Assembly: GCF_019457905.1 (NCBI RefSeq)
Contig: NZ_JAHZSV010000014.1
Coordinates: forward strand, 90,961-154,960
Origin: Flagellimonas abyssi
Lineage (GTDB): Bacteria; Bacteroidota; Bacteroidia; Flavobacteriales; Flavobacteriaceae
Reading direction: 5' to 3'
DNA length: 64,000 bases
Below, piece after piece: positions 25,897 to 34,630 of the stretch. Position 1 is the stretch's first letter. Each line of letters begins with the position of its first letter. A model generated the notes under the pieces. It was not told the origin of the DNA, did no database searches, and saw nothing but the letters and a program-made list of their open reading frames with translations. The position numbers and the translations under genes were made by a program.

Positions 25897-26372
25897 TGTT
25901 CCTGAGTTTTAAGTTTGTTCTTTCTAAGATGATCTAGGCCAAAATAAGACCCGGTTGGTAATTGATAGATTACTATACAGGCCACAAGCTCTATCAAATT
26001 TTTATTGACGATCCAGTAGCTCCCCTCAACATTCATTTGTGTAAGCCCAGGAAAGGGTGGATGAGCCAAAAAATACATAGCCAAAAGACCGGCGCCTACA
26101 ATGGCTCCGACTCGTTCAAAAATTCCTAGGGTAAAGGTAAAGCCGACCAACATCAAAGCGATAATATTGAGCGTGTTCACCCAACCTATGGTTGCATCGC
26201 CTATCAACATGGCAAAAAACCAGTCAAAAGGTCCTTGTGCGGTAGCCAAATATCCAAATGAAGTCCATTCGGGATTGTACATCTTCACCACACCTTCAAA
26301 TAAAAAGTGCCACCCGATAAATATGCGAAGCAGGGTAACACTTGCTTTCAGTTTATTTTGGTTTAGGTTCAT
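25893..26372 (-). CDS. DoxX family membrane protein
   Basis: 159 residues with four hydrophobic helices and the DoxX opening VTLLRIFIGWHFLFEGVVKM. DoxX-like proteins are small integral membrane proteins of uncertain role, in several cases linked to quinone-dependent oxidation. Its stop overlaps the start of the oxidoreductase gene by four bases, so the membrane protein and the exported dehydrogenase are made together. It could pass electrons from that enzyme to quinones, but this is inference. The 285 bases upstream of it, to 26657, hold no gene that I can support. Confidence 0.85.
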   Translation of the reverse strand: MNLNQNKLKASVTLLRIFIGWHFLFEGVVKMYNPEWTSFGYLATAQGPFDWFFAMLIGDATIGWVNTLNIIALMLVGFTFTLGIFERVGAIVGAGLLAMYFLAHPPFPGLTQMNVEGSYWIVNKNLIELVACIVIYQLPTGSYFGLDHLRKNKLKTQEQ

Positions 26373-26657
26373 AATTGCTATAGTTAATGATAAATATTCA
26401 ATGCTGCTCCATTCAAGAGGAGGATGTGTGCCAAATTAACGATATAACAGGTCAAAAGAAATTGATACTCTAAAAGTATCTTAAAGGGAGAGCATAAACC
26501 ATGACCAATGTCATTTTCAGTAGTTTATGGTGGAAGGAGGTGAAATGCCCGATACATCTGATGCGATCGCCATACAAAAACTAACGTATGGGATTCCTTG
26601 GGCATAGTCGCTGTGTAGCTTTATGCCAAGCATGTAAATTGAAAAGCAGTATTCTGA

Positions 26658-27959
26658 TTAAACAGGCTCTCCGAACAAATCGTAATCGGAGGCATCCGTA
26701 ATCTTGATGTTCACGAAGTCACCGATTTTTACATAATGCTTGGTAGCATCAATCAACACCTCGTTGTCCACATCGGGCGAATCAAACTCGGTACGGCCCA
26801 CAAAATGGTTTCCTTCTTTTCTGTCGATGATACAACGGAAGGTTTGTCCAATTTTTTCCTGGTTCAATTCCCAAGAAATTTGTGACTGGATTTCCATAAT
26901 GATGTTGGCCCGCTCTTGCTTTACTTCTTCGGGAACATCGTCCTCCAAATTGTAGGCGTGCGTATTCTCTTCGTGACTATAGGTGAAGCATCCCAAACGT
27001 TCAAAACGCATTTCCTTGACCCAATTTTTCAAGGTCTCAAAATCCGCTTCGGTTTCACCTGGGTAACCTACTATCAAAGTGGTTCGGATGGCCATTTCGG
27101 GAACAGCCACTCTAAAGTCGTTCAATAACTTTGTGGTCTTAGCCTGAGTGGTACCACGGCGCATACTTTTAAGTATGGCATCGGATATATGTTGAAGAGG
27201 AATATCAATATAATTACAAATCTTCGGTTCGTTTCGCATCACCTCCAAAACATCCATGGGGAAGCCTGTTGGGAACGCGTAGTGCAAACGAATCCATTCA
27301 ATGCCCTCTACTTTGGCCAGAGCCTGGAGCAGTTCGGCCAAATTTCTTTTCTTATAAAGATCAAGTCCGTAGTATGTAAGGTCTTGAGCAATCAAAATGA
27401 GTTCTTTGACCCCGTTGGCGGCCAATTTTTCAGCTTCGGAGACCAAGTCTTCTATGGGTGTACTTCTATGCTTACCTCGCATCAAGGGAATGGCACAGAA
27501 AGAACAAGGGCGGTCGCATCCCTCTGCAATTTTAAGGTATGCGTAGTTTTTTGGTGTGGTCGTCAAACGCTCGCCTATCAACTCGTGTTTATAATCGGCT
27601 CCAAGTGCCTTCAACAAATTGGGGAGATCACTTGTACCGAAATACTCGTCAACATTTGGAATCTCCTTCTGTAAATCTGGCTTGTAGCGTTCGCTCAAAC
27701 AACCTGTCACAAAAACTTTGTCCACATCTCCGGACTCTTTCTTTTGAACATACTCCAAAATGGTATTGACGCTTTCTTCCTTTGCATTGGCAATGAATCC
27801 ACAGGTATTGATTACCACAACATTGCCTTCTTCCTCGTGAGCCACCTCTTTGTTATTAGCCCGCAACTGTCCCATCAACACTTCCGAGTCGTAGACGTTC
27901 TTGCTGCAACCTAAGGTCACCACATTGATTTTGTTCTTTTTGAGCGATTTTGTGCGCAT
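26658..27959 (-). CDS. rimO: ribosomal protein S12 methylthiotransferase
   Basis: 433 residues from the ATG at 27959; the frame runs 12 codons further upstream, but a promoter box lies there. RimO adds a methylthio group to an aspartate of ribosomal protein S12. The N-terminal cluster domain starts VVTLGCSKNVYDSEVL with further Cys in NTCGFI and TGCLSERY. The radical-SAM motif is GCDRPCSFCAIPLMRG, and a TRAM domain closes the protein (VDNEVLIDATKHYVKIGDFV). The opening LGCSKN and the GKHRSTP stretch separate RimO from its relative MiaB. It has its own promoter and stands as a single gene. Confidence 0.96.
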   Translation of the reverse strand: MRTKSLKKNKINVVTLGCSKNVYDSEVLMGQLRANNKEVAHEEEGNVVVINTCGFIANAKEESVNTILEYVQKKESGDVDKVFVTGCLSERYKPDLQKEIPNVDEYFGTSDLPNLLKALGADYKHELIGERLTTTPKNYAYLKIAEGCDRPCSFCAIPLMRGKHRSTPIEDLVSEAEKLAANGVKELILIAQDLTYYGLDLYKKRNLAELLQALAKVEGIEWIRLHYAFPTGFPMDVLEVMRNEPKICNYIDIPLQHISDAILKSMRRGTTQAKTTKLLNDFRVAVPEMAIRTTLIVGYPGETEADFETLKNWVKEMRFERLGCFTYSHEENTHAYNLEDDVPEEVKQERANIIMEIQSQISWELNQEKIGQTFRCIIDRKEGNHFVGRTEFDSPDVDNEVLIDATKHYVKIGDFVNIKITDASDYDLFGEPV

Positions 27960-27978
27960 AGTTCCTTTAAATGGAGTG

Positions 27979-28007
27979 CAAAAATACAATAACACAGGGC
28001 ATTACAA
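27979..28007 (-). promoter_or_regulatory. rimO promoter
   Basis: On the minus strand TTG (28007-28005), 18 bases, then TATTTTTG (27986-27979), a full match to the Bacteroidota consensus. The predicted transcript begins roughly 13-15 bases before the rimO ATG at 27959, which also decides that start over the longer frame. Confidence 0.65.
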
Positions 28008-28058
28008 CCACTTTGAACTATAATATTTATGGAATTGATAAGAACGCTTACGGTTTGG

Positions 28059-29720
28059 TTATTCCTGATATCCTTCAGGCATTTTCCTGACCTTGGTCAA
28101 TTCTTCAAAGGCTTTACCGATACGGAGTAAATGTGCTTCGGAAAAGGGTTTTCCGATGAAGGTCAAACTTTCGGGCTCGCCATCAGTTTTGTAACCCATG
28201 GGAATAGTCAATGCAGGATATTCGGCCACCGCTGCATAACCAGCGTGGTAATTGTTGATGCTCAACACGGCATCCAGGTTTTTTTCTTCCATGATATTGA
28301 AGAATACCCTGCCCGACTCCTTCAAATTTTGTTTGATTTTTTCAAATTGTTCTGCAGTAGTGGAATCGGACAAAACGCCATCAAAACGTTTCTGTCCGTA
28401 GGGTATTCTTACCAAAGAATCCTGTTGGTTAAATGCTACGACATCTTCTACGGACTCTACTTTAACTGCATCTTTATCCTTGACCTCTGCATTTATGTAA
28501 GCAGGCAAATCCTCCCTCATATCCAGATTCAGCATCGTGGTAAAACCTTCAAGGGGAATATTCTCAGCTTCAAACTCCACAATTTGAGCTCCAGCTCTCC
28601 GTAATTCTTCGATGTTCGCAGCATAAATGGAATCACGTTCCATTAAGTTCTTCATTACGCCTAAACGGATTTCTTTCAGAGTTTCCGGGTTCATCCAAGC
28701 TGATAAAATACCTGGTTCCGAGCTCACCGATTTATAATCGGCTTCATCCTTCCCTAACATCGCATCCAGCAAAATCGCATTGTCCGTCACATTTTTGGTC
28801 ATTGGGCCAGGGGTGTCCAAGGTACTGGAAATGGGCACAATCCCTGTTCGGCTCAACAAGCCGATGGTCGGCTTTAAGCCCACCACGGAGTTTTGACTGG
28901 AAGGTGAAAGTATGGAACCTGAAGTTTCTGTTCCGACGGCTGCCACAGCATAATTTGCCGCTGTGGAAGCACCACTACCTGCACTAGAGCCTCCTGTATC
29001 AAAAATCCTTCTTCCGTAGGGGTTCAAGGTCTGCCCACCTACAGCACTCTGGCCATTCGGACAAACACCACAGATGAAATTGGCCCACTCACTCAAGTTG
29101 ACCTTTCCCAAAATTAGAGCCCCTTTTTGCTTTAAGCGCTCGACGATAAAGGCATCATCGGTCTGATTCTCCTTTAGTGCGATAGCTCCCGCTGTCGTTT
29201 TCATTTCGGCAGTTCCAATGTTGTCCTTCAGTAAAATGGGCATGCCATAAATAAGGTGGTGGATTTCTTTTTGCTCATCTAACTGCCGAGCTTCTTCGAG
29301 CACATCGGGATTTAATGCAATAACAGTATTGAGGGTGGTATTGTTGGGCAATTCGTATTTATAGATTCTGTACAAATAAAAAAGCACCAACTCCTCATAT
29401 GTAAAAGTACCTTGGTCGATATGGGTTTGAAGAGTCGGGATATCCTGCTCCAGCACCAAAGGCTTCATTTTTTGATATTGTGCTTCGGTAAACTGGGACA
29501 CTTCGTCATAAAGAGGAAGAAACACTTCGTTCTTATCCAAGACTTTGCTCTGGATGAATTTATAGCGCATCCTTTCGCTTTTGTTATTAGCACTGGCAGC
29601 CACCTCCGCAGAATCGTTATAAGGTGTCCAGAGAACAATATCTTCCTTGGGTCCGGCTTCCTTCTGTTTACAGGAAAAAAAACCAATCAATAATAAAGAA
29701 AAAAAAAGATATCTGAACAT
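28059..29720 (-). CDS. amidase signature family lipoprotein
   Basis: 553 residues from the ATG at 29720, chosen because it opens a signal peptide with lipobox FFSC (Cys16); the frame extends 24 codons upstream into ftsY. The Ser-cisSer-Lys triad is visible: Lys in MPILLKDNIGTAEMKTTAGA, and both serines in GGSSAGSGASTAANYAVAAVGTETSGSI. Amidase-signature enzymes hydrolyse amides of many kinds. As an envelope lipoprotein it may act on peptides, amino-sugar amides or foreign compounds. It follows ftsY by 4 bases and likely shares its transcript, though no functional link is evident. Confidence 0.92.
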   Translation of the reverse strand: MFRYLFFSLLLIGFFSCKQKEAGPKEDIVLWTPYNDSAEVAASANNKSERMRYKFIQSKVLDKNEVFLPLYDEVSQFTEAQYQKMKPLVLEQDIPTLQTHIDQGTFTYEELVLFYLYRIYKYELPNNTTLNTVIALNPDVLEEARQLDEQKEIHHLIYGMPILLKDNIGTAEMKTTAGAIALKENQTDDAFIVERLKQKGALILGKVNLSEWANFICGVCPNGQSAVGGQTLNPYGRRIFDTGGSSAGSGASTAANYAVAAVGTETSGSILSPSSQNSVVGLKPTIGLLSRTGIVPISSTLDTPGPMTKNVTDNAILLDAMLGKDEADYKSVSSEPGILSAWMNPETLKEIRLGVMKNLMERDSIYAANIEELRRAGAQIVEFEAENIPLEGFTTMLNLDMREDLPAYINAEVKDKDAVKVESVEDVVAFNQQDSLVRIPYGQKRFDGVLSDSTTAEQFEKIKQNLKESGRVFFNIMEEKNLDAVLSINNYHAGYAAVAEYPALTIPMGYKTDGEPESLTFIGKPFSEAHLLRIGKAFEELTKVRKMPEGYQE

Positions 29721-29724
29721 AGGT

Positions 29725-30681
29725 CTAAATTTTGAAGAATGAATCCACAAACTCGAATTTATTGAATACCTGAAGGTCTTCGATACCCTCACCTACCCCG
29801 ATATACTTTACCGGAATCTGGAATTGGTCAGAAATACCGATGACCACGCCTCCTTTTGCCGTTCCGTCCAATTTGGTCACAGCCAAGCTGGTCACTTCGG
29901 TAGCCTTGGTAAATTGCTTTGCCTGTTCAAAGGCATTTTGTCCTGTTGAGCCATCAAGCACCAATAGTACTTCATGGGGTGCATCGGGAACCACTTTTTG
30001 CATGACGCGTTTTACCTTCGACAGTTCGTTCATTAAATTGACCTTGTTGTGCAAACGACCTGCGGTATCCACCAAAACTACGTCTGCATTTTCAGCAACG
30101 GCAGAATTTAAGGTATCGAACGCCACGGAAGCGGGGTCGCTCCCCATTTTTTGTTTTACAATGGGCACATCCACACGTTTGGCCCAAACTTCCAATTGGT
30201 CAATGGCTGCAGCACGGAAGGTATCGGCGGCACCTAAGACCACTTTCATACCGCTGGCCTTGAATTTATGCGCCAACTTTCCGATGGTAGTTGTTTTTCC
30301 AACCCCGTTCACGCCTACTACCATGATCACATATGGCTTTTTGTCTTTGGGAACGGCAATCTCGGTGTCCTCACCAGAATTGGTCTCCGATAGCAAGCCT
30401 GCAATCTCTTCACGAAGGATTGTATTGAGCTCGTCGGTACCCATGTATTTGTCGCGAGACACACGCTCTTCAATCCGCTCGATGATTTTTAGGGTAGTAT
30501 TTACGCCCACATCGGAAGTGACCAAGACTTCCTCAAGATTGTCGAGCACCTCATCATCTACCTTTGACTTACCCGCTACGGCCTTCCCCAGTTTGCCAAA
30601 AAAGCTGGTTTTGGACTTCTCCAGACCCCTATCCAGGGTCTCCTTTTTATCCTTTGAAAATATATTTTTGAATAAGCTCAT
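29725..30681 (-). CDS. ftsY: signal recognition particle receptor FtsY
   Basis: 318 residues from the ATG at 30681 (MSLFKNIFSKDKKE); the frame is open 34 codons further upstream across a terminator, so the longer form is unlikely. FtsY is the SRP receptor GTPase that docks ribosomes at the membrane. The N domain (about 20-95) is followed by the G domain: GVNGVGKTTTIGKLA (G1), AADTFRAAA, VDTAGR (G3), TKLDGTAKGG (G4) and GVGEGIEDLQVF. The acidic N-terminal extension of E. coli FtsY is absent, as is usual in Bacteroidota. The DUF4295-rpmG-rpmB cluster lies just upstream, a layout common in flavobacteria. Confidence 0.97.
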   Translation of the reverse strand: MSLFKNIFSKDKKETLDRGLEKSKTSFFGKLGKAVAGKSKVDDEVLDNLEEVLVTSDVGVNTTLKIIERIEERVSRDKYMGTDELNTILREEIAGLLSETNSGEDTEIAVPKDKKPYVIMVVGVNGVGKTTTIGKLAHKFKASGMKVVLGAADTFRAAAIDQLEVWAKRVDVPIVKQKMGSDPASVAFDTLNSAVAENADVVLVDTAGRLHNKVNLMNELSKVKRVMQKVVPDAPHEVLLVLDGSTGQNAFEQAKQFTKATEVTSLAVTKLDGTAKGGVVIGISDQFQIPVKYIGVGEGIEDLQVFNKFEFVDSFFKI

Positions 30682-30796
30682 CCTGTGTTCTTTGAGAAAG
30701 ATCAAAGATAGGAAAGTAAGAGGAGTTTTGTTAACAGAAAATTCTTTTGAAATACCCCTGTGACTCCAAGTTGAAGCATCCAACAGAATTATGGGA

Positions 30797-30822
30797 ATAA
30801 AAAAAGCCGCTAAAAAGCGGCC
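30797..30822 (-). terminator. terminator of the rpmB-rpmG-DUF4295 unit
   Basis: Minus strand: GCCGCT arm (complement of 30816-30821) and its partner at 30806-30811, loop of four A/T bases, then a run of seven T (30805-30799). Placed between the DUF4295 stop and ftsY. Confidence 0.85.
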
Positions 30823-30848
30823 TTAGTATTGTCACAAGGAAGTTTTCC

Positions 30849-31001
30849 TTATTTGCTGTTCAACCAGTCGTTAACCATTTCCGGTGCCATTACAGACTCT
30901 ACGAAAGTGTATGCACCTGTTTTTGGAGACTTTACCATTTTGATGGCCTTTGTCAACCTCTTGGATGATGACTGAAGTGTTGCTACTGTTTTCTTTGCCA
31001 T
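30849..31001 (-). CDS. DUF4295 family small basic protein
   Basis: 50 residues, beginning MAKKTVATLQSSSKRLTKAI and ending in VNDWLNSK. The composition is strongly basic at the front, as in ribosome-associated proteins. This short family is found in Bacteroidota directly after rpmG, and I recognise it as DUF4295. It lies 37 bases after the L33 gene and ends at a clear terminator, so it is the last gene of the ribosomal unit. A role on or near the ribosome is inferred from context and charge only. Confidence 0.88.
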   Translation of the reverse strand: MAKKTVATLQSSSKRLTKAIKMVKSPKTGAYTFVESVMAPEMVNDWLNSK

Positions 31002-31038
31002 GGCTTATATTTTTTGCCCTTTACTTTGTAAAAAGCTA

Positions 31039-31221
31039 TTACTTAATTTCTTTATGAACGGTCATACGCTTAAGGATAGGATTGTACTTTTTAATTTCCA
31101 TCCTATCTGGCGTGTTCTTTTTGTTCTTGGTGGTAATATACCTAGAAGTACCTGGCATACCAGATTCCTTGTGTTCTGTACACTCTAAAATTACCTGAAC
31201 CCTATTTCCTTTCTTTGCCAT
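31039..31221 (-). CDS. rpmG: 50S ribosomal protein L33
   Basis: 60 residues, basic. It contains the L33 pattern [35 protein letters not shown] and HKEIK. The single Cys in ECTE means that it lacks the four-Cys zinc ribbon found in some L33 forms (C- type). It is the middle gene of rpmB-rpmG-DUF4295. Confidence 0.96.
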   Translation of the reverse strand: MAKKGNRVQVILECTEHKESGMPGTSRYITTKNKKNTPDRMEIKKYNPILKRMTVHKEIK

Positions 31222-31249
31222 TGTATTGTACTTAAAATGCTTTTACAAC

Positions 31250-31477
31250 TTACTTTTTGGAATTGATTTCCTTCAAGACAGCAGAGATTCCTTTTTTGTT
31301 GATGATCTTCAACCCACGGGCAGAAACGTTCAAGGTTACCCAACGATCTTCCTCTGGAATATAAAACCTCTTCTTGGAGATATTTGAATCAAATCTCCTT
31401 TTTGTCTTATTGATAGAAAAGGAAACGTTGTTTCCAAACATCACCTTTTTTCCTGTTACTTCACAAACTTTAGACAT
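31250..31477 (-). CDS. rpmB: 50S ribosomal protein L28
   Basis: 75 residues. It begins MSKVCEVTGKKVMFGNNVS and has the family stretch KTKRRFDSNISKKRF and VSARGLKIINKKG. Length fits L28. A strong promoter lies 35 bases upstream, and the L33 gene follows 28 bases downstream. Confidence 0.96.
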   Translation of the reverse strand: MSKVCEVTGKKVMFGNNVSFSINKTKRRFDSNISKKRFYIPEEDRWVTLNVSARGLKIINKKGISAVLKEINSKK

Positions 31478-31511
31478 CTCCCTAACTATTTGAGTGATTT
31501 TATTGAGGCTG

Positions 31512-31544
31512 CAAATTTATACCATTTTACTGGGACGTACAAAA
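31512..31544 (-). promoter_or_regulatory. promoter of rpmB-rpmG-DUF4295
   Basis: Minus strand: TTTTG (31544-31540), 20 bases, then TAAATTTG (31519-31512), a full match to the -7 consensus. It sits in the 74-base gap between cinA and rpmB, which allows the ribosomal genes to be transcribed apart from cinA. Confidence 0.7.
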
Positions 31545-31551
31545 TTCTTTT

Positions 31552-32802
31552 TCAGAAATTTAAAATTTCTTTATACAATAGCTCAAAAGCCTTGTTAACA
31601 GACTTTTTCACGACCCTGTCCCGATGCTTTCCCATCACAAATTTATGGGCAAAAGTACCTTTTGGGGTAGCAATTCCAATATAAACAGTCCCAACCTCGG
31701 CATCGGAATCTCCCTTGGCGGGCCCCGCATTGCCAGTGGTGGCTATGGAGAAATCGGTTACCAACTTATTTTTTACGCCAATTGCCATGGCAATGGCGAC
31801 TTCTTCGCTCACTACGGAATGTTGGTCAATGAGTTCTTGCGGAACCCCTAACAAATTCACCTTGGCCTCGGTGGCATAGCAGACCATACTCCCTTTAAAG
31901 TAGGCGGATGCTCCGGGAACGGAAGTTACTCGCTCGGCAATACTGCCCCCCGTAAAACTTTCGGCGGTGGACAAGGTCATTTTTTTATCGGTGAGCAATG
32001 TGCCTATCTGTTTTTCGACCCTTCCATCTTCCTCCTCTTCCCCGTAAATAATGTCACCAATAATAGGATAGAGTTTTTTTACCTGCTCTTCAATACCCTG
32101 CAACAGCACTTCCTTATCCGTGCCTTTAGCAGAAAGACGAAGCCTTACACTACCAATGTTCGGCAGATAGGCAAATTTGATGAATGAAGGCAGATTATCT
32201 TCCCAGTCCTCGAGCTTTTCGGCAATCGCACTCTCACCCATCCCGTAAGTTAGAATAGTCTTGTGGACAATATGAGGTCGCTTGTACTCTTCTATGATTT
32301 TGGGCAAAACGGCAGAGGTCACGAGATTTTTCATCTCGTAGGGAACTCCCGGCAATGAAACAAAAGCGGTGTTTCCCTTTTTCATCCAAATTCCAGGCGC
32401 GGTTCCAAACTCATTATGCAGCACAGTTGCCTTTGACGGAACCATAGCCTGTTCCCTGTTCAAATCCGAAATTGGGGTCGTAATATATTTTTTGAAAAGC
32501 TCTTCAATGTGATGCAAAACCGAATCGTCCCGGACCAGTTCATCTTCAAAAAATTCACAAAGTGTAAGCTTGGTGACATCATCCTTTGTGGGGCCAAGAC
32601 CTCCTGTTATGATTACCACAGAGGACCGTTCACCTGCCTCTTTCAGAGACCTTAATATATGGTCTTTATCATCCTGAATAGAAGTGATTTGGTAAACAGA
32701 GACCCCAATCTTGTTCAGTTCTTTGGAAATAAACGCTGAATTGGTATCCACAATCTGACCTATGAGAATCTCATCCCCAATGGTGATTATCTCCGCTTGC
32801 AT
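31552..32802 (-). CDS. cinA: CinA family nicotinamide mononucleotide deamidase-related protein
   Basis: 416 residues with both CinA parts: an N-terminal MoaB/MogA-like domain (about 1-170, [29 protein letters not shown]) and a C-terminal PncC-like amidase (about 260-416, [28 protein letters not shown]). The enzyme recycles NMN and clears pyridine nucleotide by-products. The usual TAESCTGG has Phe283 for Cys, while Ser282 stays. The Hpt gene upstream ends directly against its start with no spacing, so the two are read together. Confidence 0.93.
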   Translation of the reverse strand: MQAEIITIGDEILIGQIVDTNSAFISKELNKIGVSVYQITSIQDDKDHILRSLKEAGERSSVVIITGGLGPTKDDVTKLTLCEFFEDELVRDDSVLHHIEELFKKYITTPISDLNREQAMVPSKATVLHNEFGTAPGIWMKKGNTAFVSLPGVPYEMKNLVTSAVLPKIIEEYKRPHIVHKTILTYGMGESAIAEKLEDWEDNLPSFIKFAYLPNIGSVRLRLSAKGTDKEVLLQGIEEQVKKLYPIIGDIIYGEEEEDGRVEKQIGTLLTDKKMTLSTAESFTGGSIAERVTSVPGASAYFKGSMVCYATEAKVNLLGVPQELIDQHSVVSEEVAIAMAIGVKNKLVTDFSIATTGNAGPAKGDSDAEVGTVYIGIATPKGTFAHKFVMGKHRDRVVKKSVNKAFELLYKEILNF

Positions 32803-33141
32803 CTATAAATCAAAGTCATTTTTAAGTTCAGAGACCACTTGGAGCACATCCTTTTTCAACAAAGGAAATTTTTGTTCTATTTCCTCCATGCTACCGGTTG
32901 CCTTACCGAGCGTTTCTATTTCCAAGGCCTTGGCCCTTGTTTGCTCCATACCCAAAATATCCACGTTGGGTTTAATTTTATGGGCCAACTTATATATGTT
33001 TTCATAGTCCTTGCTGCCTATAGCTTTTTCCAGGCTTTCTAAGTCTTCAGGAACTTCTTCTAAAAAAACGGAGATTACCGAGGTTATAAAATCCTCATCA
33101 CCTTCCGCCATTTCATTTATTTTATCAAGGTTGTAAATCAT
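32803..33141 (-). CDS. lone histidine phosphotransfer (Hpt) domain protein
   Basis: 112 residues, all helical. The phospho-acceptor is His54 in LAHKIKPNVDILGM, with a preceding acidic helix and a following helix MEEIEQKFPLLKKDVLQVV. Hpt proteins shuttle phosphate between hybrid kinases and response regulators. No kinase or receiver gene is near. It overlaps the hydrolase gene upstream by one base and abuts cinA downstream, so it sits in a housekeeping operon. Confidence 0.88.
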   Translation of the reverse strand: MIYNLDKINEMAEGDEDFITSVISVFLEEVPEDLESLEKAIGSKDYENIYKLAHKIKPNVDILGMEQTRAKALEIETLGKATGSMEEIEQKFPLLKKDVLQVVSELKNDFDL

Positions 33142-33752
33142 TATTTTACATTAATATCAAACATTTGCTCACCTTCCAATCTACCGACAAGGTAGTCATT
33201 TGGGCTTACTTTACCAACACCGGCAGGGGTACCCGTAAATATGATATCTCCCTTTTTCAACATGAAATAAGTGGATATATGAGCTATGATTTCATCTATC
33301 TTCCACAGCATCAACGAGGTATTCCCATCTTGGACAATTTCATTATTTTTTGACAATGAAAATTTCAGGTTGTCCATATCCTTAAACATATCCTTGGAAA
33401 GCCATCTTCCAACTACGGCAGCACCATCAAACCCTTTGGCCTTTTCCCAGGGCAATCCTTTGGATTTTAATTTGGATTGAAGGTCTCTCGCCGTAAAATC
33501 TATGCCCAGCCCAACTTCATCATAATATTTATGGGCAAATTCTTTGGAAATATGTTTTCCCACTTTTTTGATTTTCACCAGAACTTCCACTTCATAGTGA
33601 ACATCGCTGGAAAATTCGGGGATATAAAAATCTTGCTCTTTGGGTAAAATAGCGGAATCGGGCTTTATAAAAACCACAGGTTCGTCCGGACGCTCATTGC
33701 TCAATTCGTTTATGTGATCCACATAATTACGTCCTATACAAATCAGTTTCAT
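33141..33752 (-). CDS. fumarylacetoacetate hydrolase family protein
   Basis: 203 residues, soluble. FAH-family segments are visible: MKLICIGRNYVDH, PVVFIKPDSAIL, VHYEVEVLVKI (metal-binding Glu-x-Glu), LGIDFTARDLQSKLK, GLPWEKAKGFDGAAVVG and GDIIFTGTPAGVG. These metal enzymes cleave or decarboxylate acyl pyruvates and oxaloacetate-like acids; the short length suits an acylpyruvase or oxaloacetate decarboxylase. The true substrate is not shown. Confidence 0.93.
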   Translation of the reverse strand: MKLICIGRNYVDHINELSNERPDEPVVFIKPDSAILPKEQDFYIPEFSSDVHYEVEVLVKIKKVGKHISKEFAHKYYDEVGLGIDFTARDLQSKLKSKGLPWEKAKGFDGAAVVGRWLSKDMFKDMDNLKFSLSKNNEIVQDGNTSLMLWKIDEIIAHISTYFMLKKGDIIFTGTPAGVGKVSPNDYLVGRLEGEQMFDINVK

Positions 33753-33784
33753 AATTTGTTCTCGGGGGTTAAGGTTGGTTTATC

Positions 33785-34558
33785 TTAAAATTTGTTATTG
33801 AGCTTGCTCAACTTTATCTGGGTAAGAACTTTTTTGGTGTAGAGCGGGAAATCGGCGTTCAAAATCCAGCCAAAGTAGCCGGGCTCTTTCTCCATGACCT
33901 CTTCCACTGTTTTTCCATTATGTTTTCCAAAGGCAAAAATCGGTTCCTGGTTTTCATTGAGGCCGATAAAGCCCGCAAAATCCAGATTTTGTCTTCTTGT
34001 AGTGAACTCTGACAGCTTTTTTATATCATTTTCAAGCTCTGGATATCGGTCCAACTGCGCAAGCAATACCTCGTAGGTCGCCAAGGTATCGGCTTCCGCG
34101 CTGTGCGCATCGTCCAAATTCTTATCGCAATAAAATTTATAGGCGGCTTCCAGTGTACGTTTTTCCATTTTATGAAAAATGGTCTGTACATCTACGGACA
34201 CCATACTTTTCATATCAAAATCCACATCGGCACGCAGCATTTCCTCGGCCAATAAGGGAATATCGAACCTATCGGAATTAAATCCTCCAAGGTCACTATC
34301 GCGAATCATCGCATAAATTTCCCTGGACAGTTGCTTAAATGTGGGCTCGTTGGCCACTTTTTCATCGGAAATACCATGAATGGCCTCGGATTCTGCCGGA
34401 ATGGGCATCTCCGGGTTTACCAACCATGTTCTGCTTTCTTTATTCCCATTGGGAAAAACCTTCAGGATAGAAATTTCTACAATCCTATCTTTTGCAACAT
34501 TGGTCCCTGTGGTCTCCAGGTCAAAAAAACAGATAGGCTTGGTCAATTGTAATTGCAT
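33785..34558 (-). CDS. DnaQ-like 3'-5' exonuclease
   Basis: 257 residues. The DEDDh exonuclease residues are visible: FFDLETTGTNV (Asp, Glu), GFNSDRFDIPLL (Asp) and DDAHSAEADTLATYEVL (His, Asp). A C-terminal segment of about 60 residues (FAFGKHNGKTVEEVMEKEPGYFGWIL) is an added small domain seen in Bacteroidota proteins of this kind. Such enzymes trim DNA or RNA ends; proofreading for DNA polymerase III or a repair role are both possible. Confidence 0.9.
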   Translation of the reverse strand: MQLQLTKPICFFDLETTGTNVAKDRIVEISILKVFPNGNKESRTWLVNPEMPIPAESEAIHGISDEKVANEPTFKQLSREIYAMIRDSDLGGFNSDRFDIPLLAEEMLRADVDFDMKSMVSVDVQTIFHKMEKRTLEAAYKFYCDKNLDDAHSAEADTLATYEVLLAQLDRYPELENDIKKLSEFTTRRQNLDFAGFIGLNENQEPIFAFGKHNGKTVEEVMEKEPGYFGWILNADFPLYTKKVLTQIKLSKLNNKF

Positions 34559-34630
34559 GTGGGGCGTTTTAAATAAGGTTCACTAGGCTTCTAAATTAAG
34601 AATAGTGACAGGAATATGGCCAGTTTTCTA

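Noticed and set aside
26500..26640. Minus-strand 38-codon frame upstream of the DoxX/rimO region
   Set aside because: No family resemblance, no clear promoter or partner; too short to support as a gene.
29840..30763. Long open plus-strand frame of 307 codons
   Set aside because: It is fully antisense to ftsY, whose GTPase motifs are complete; the frame is a codon-bias shadow.
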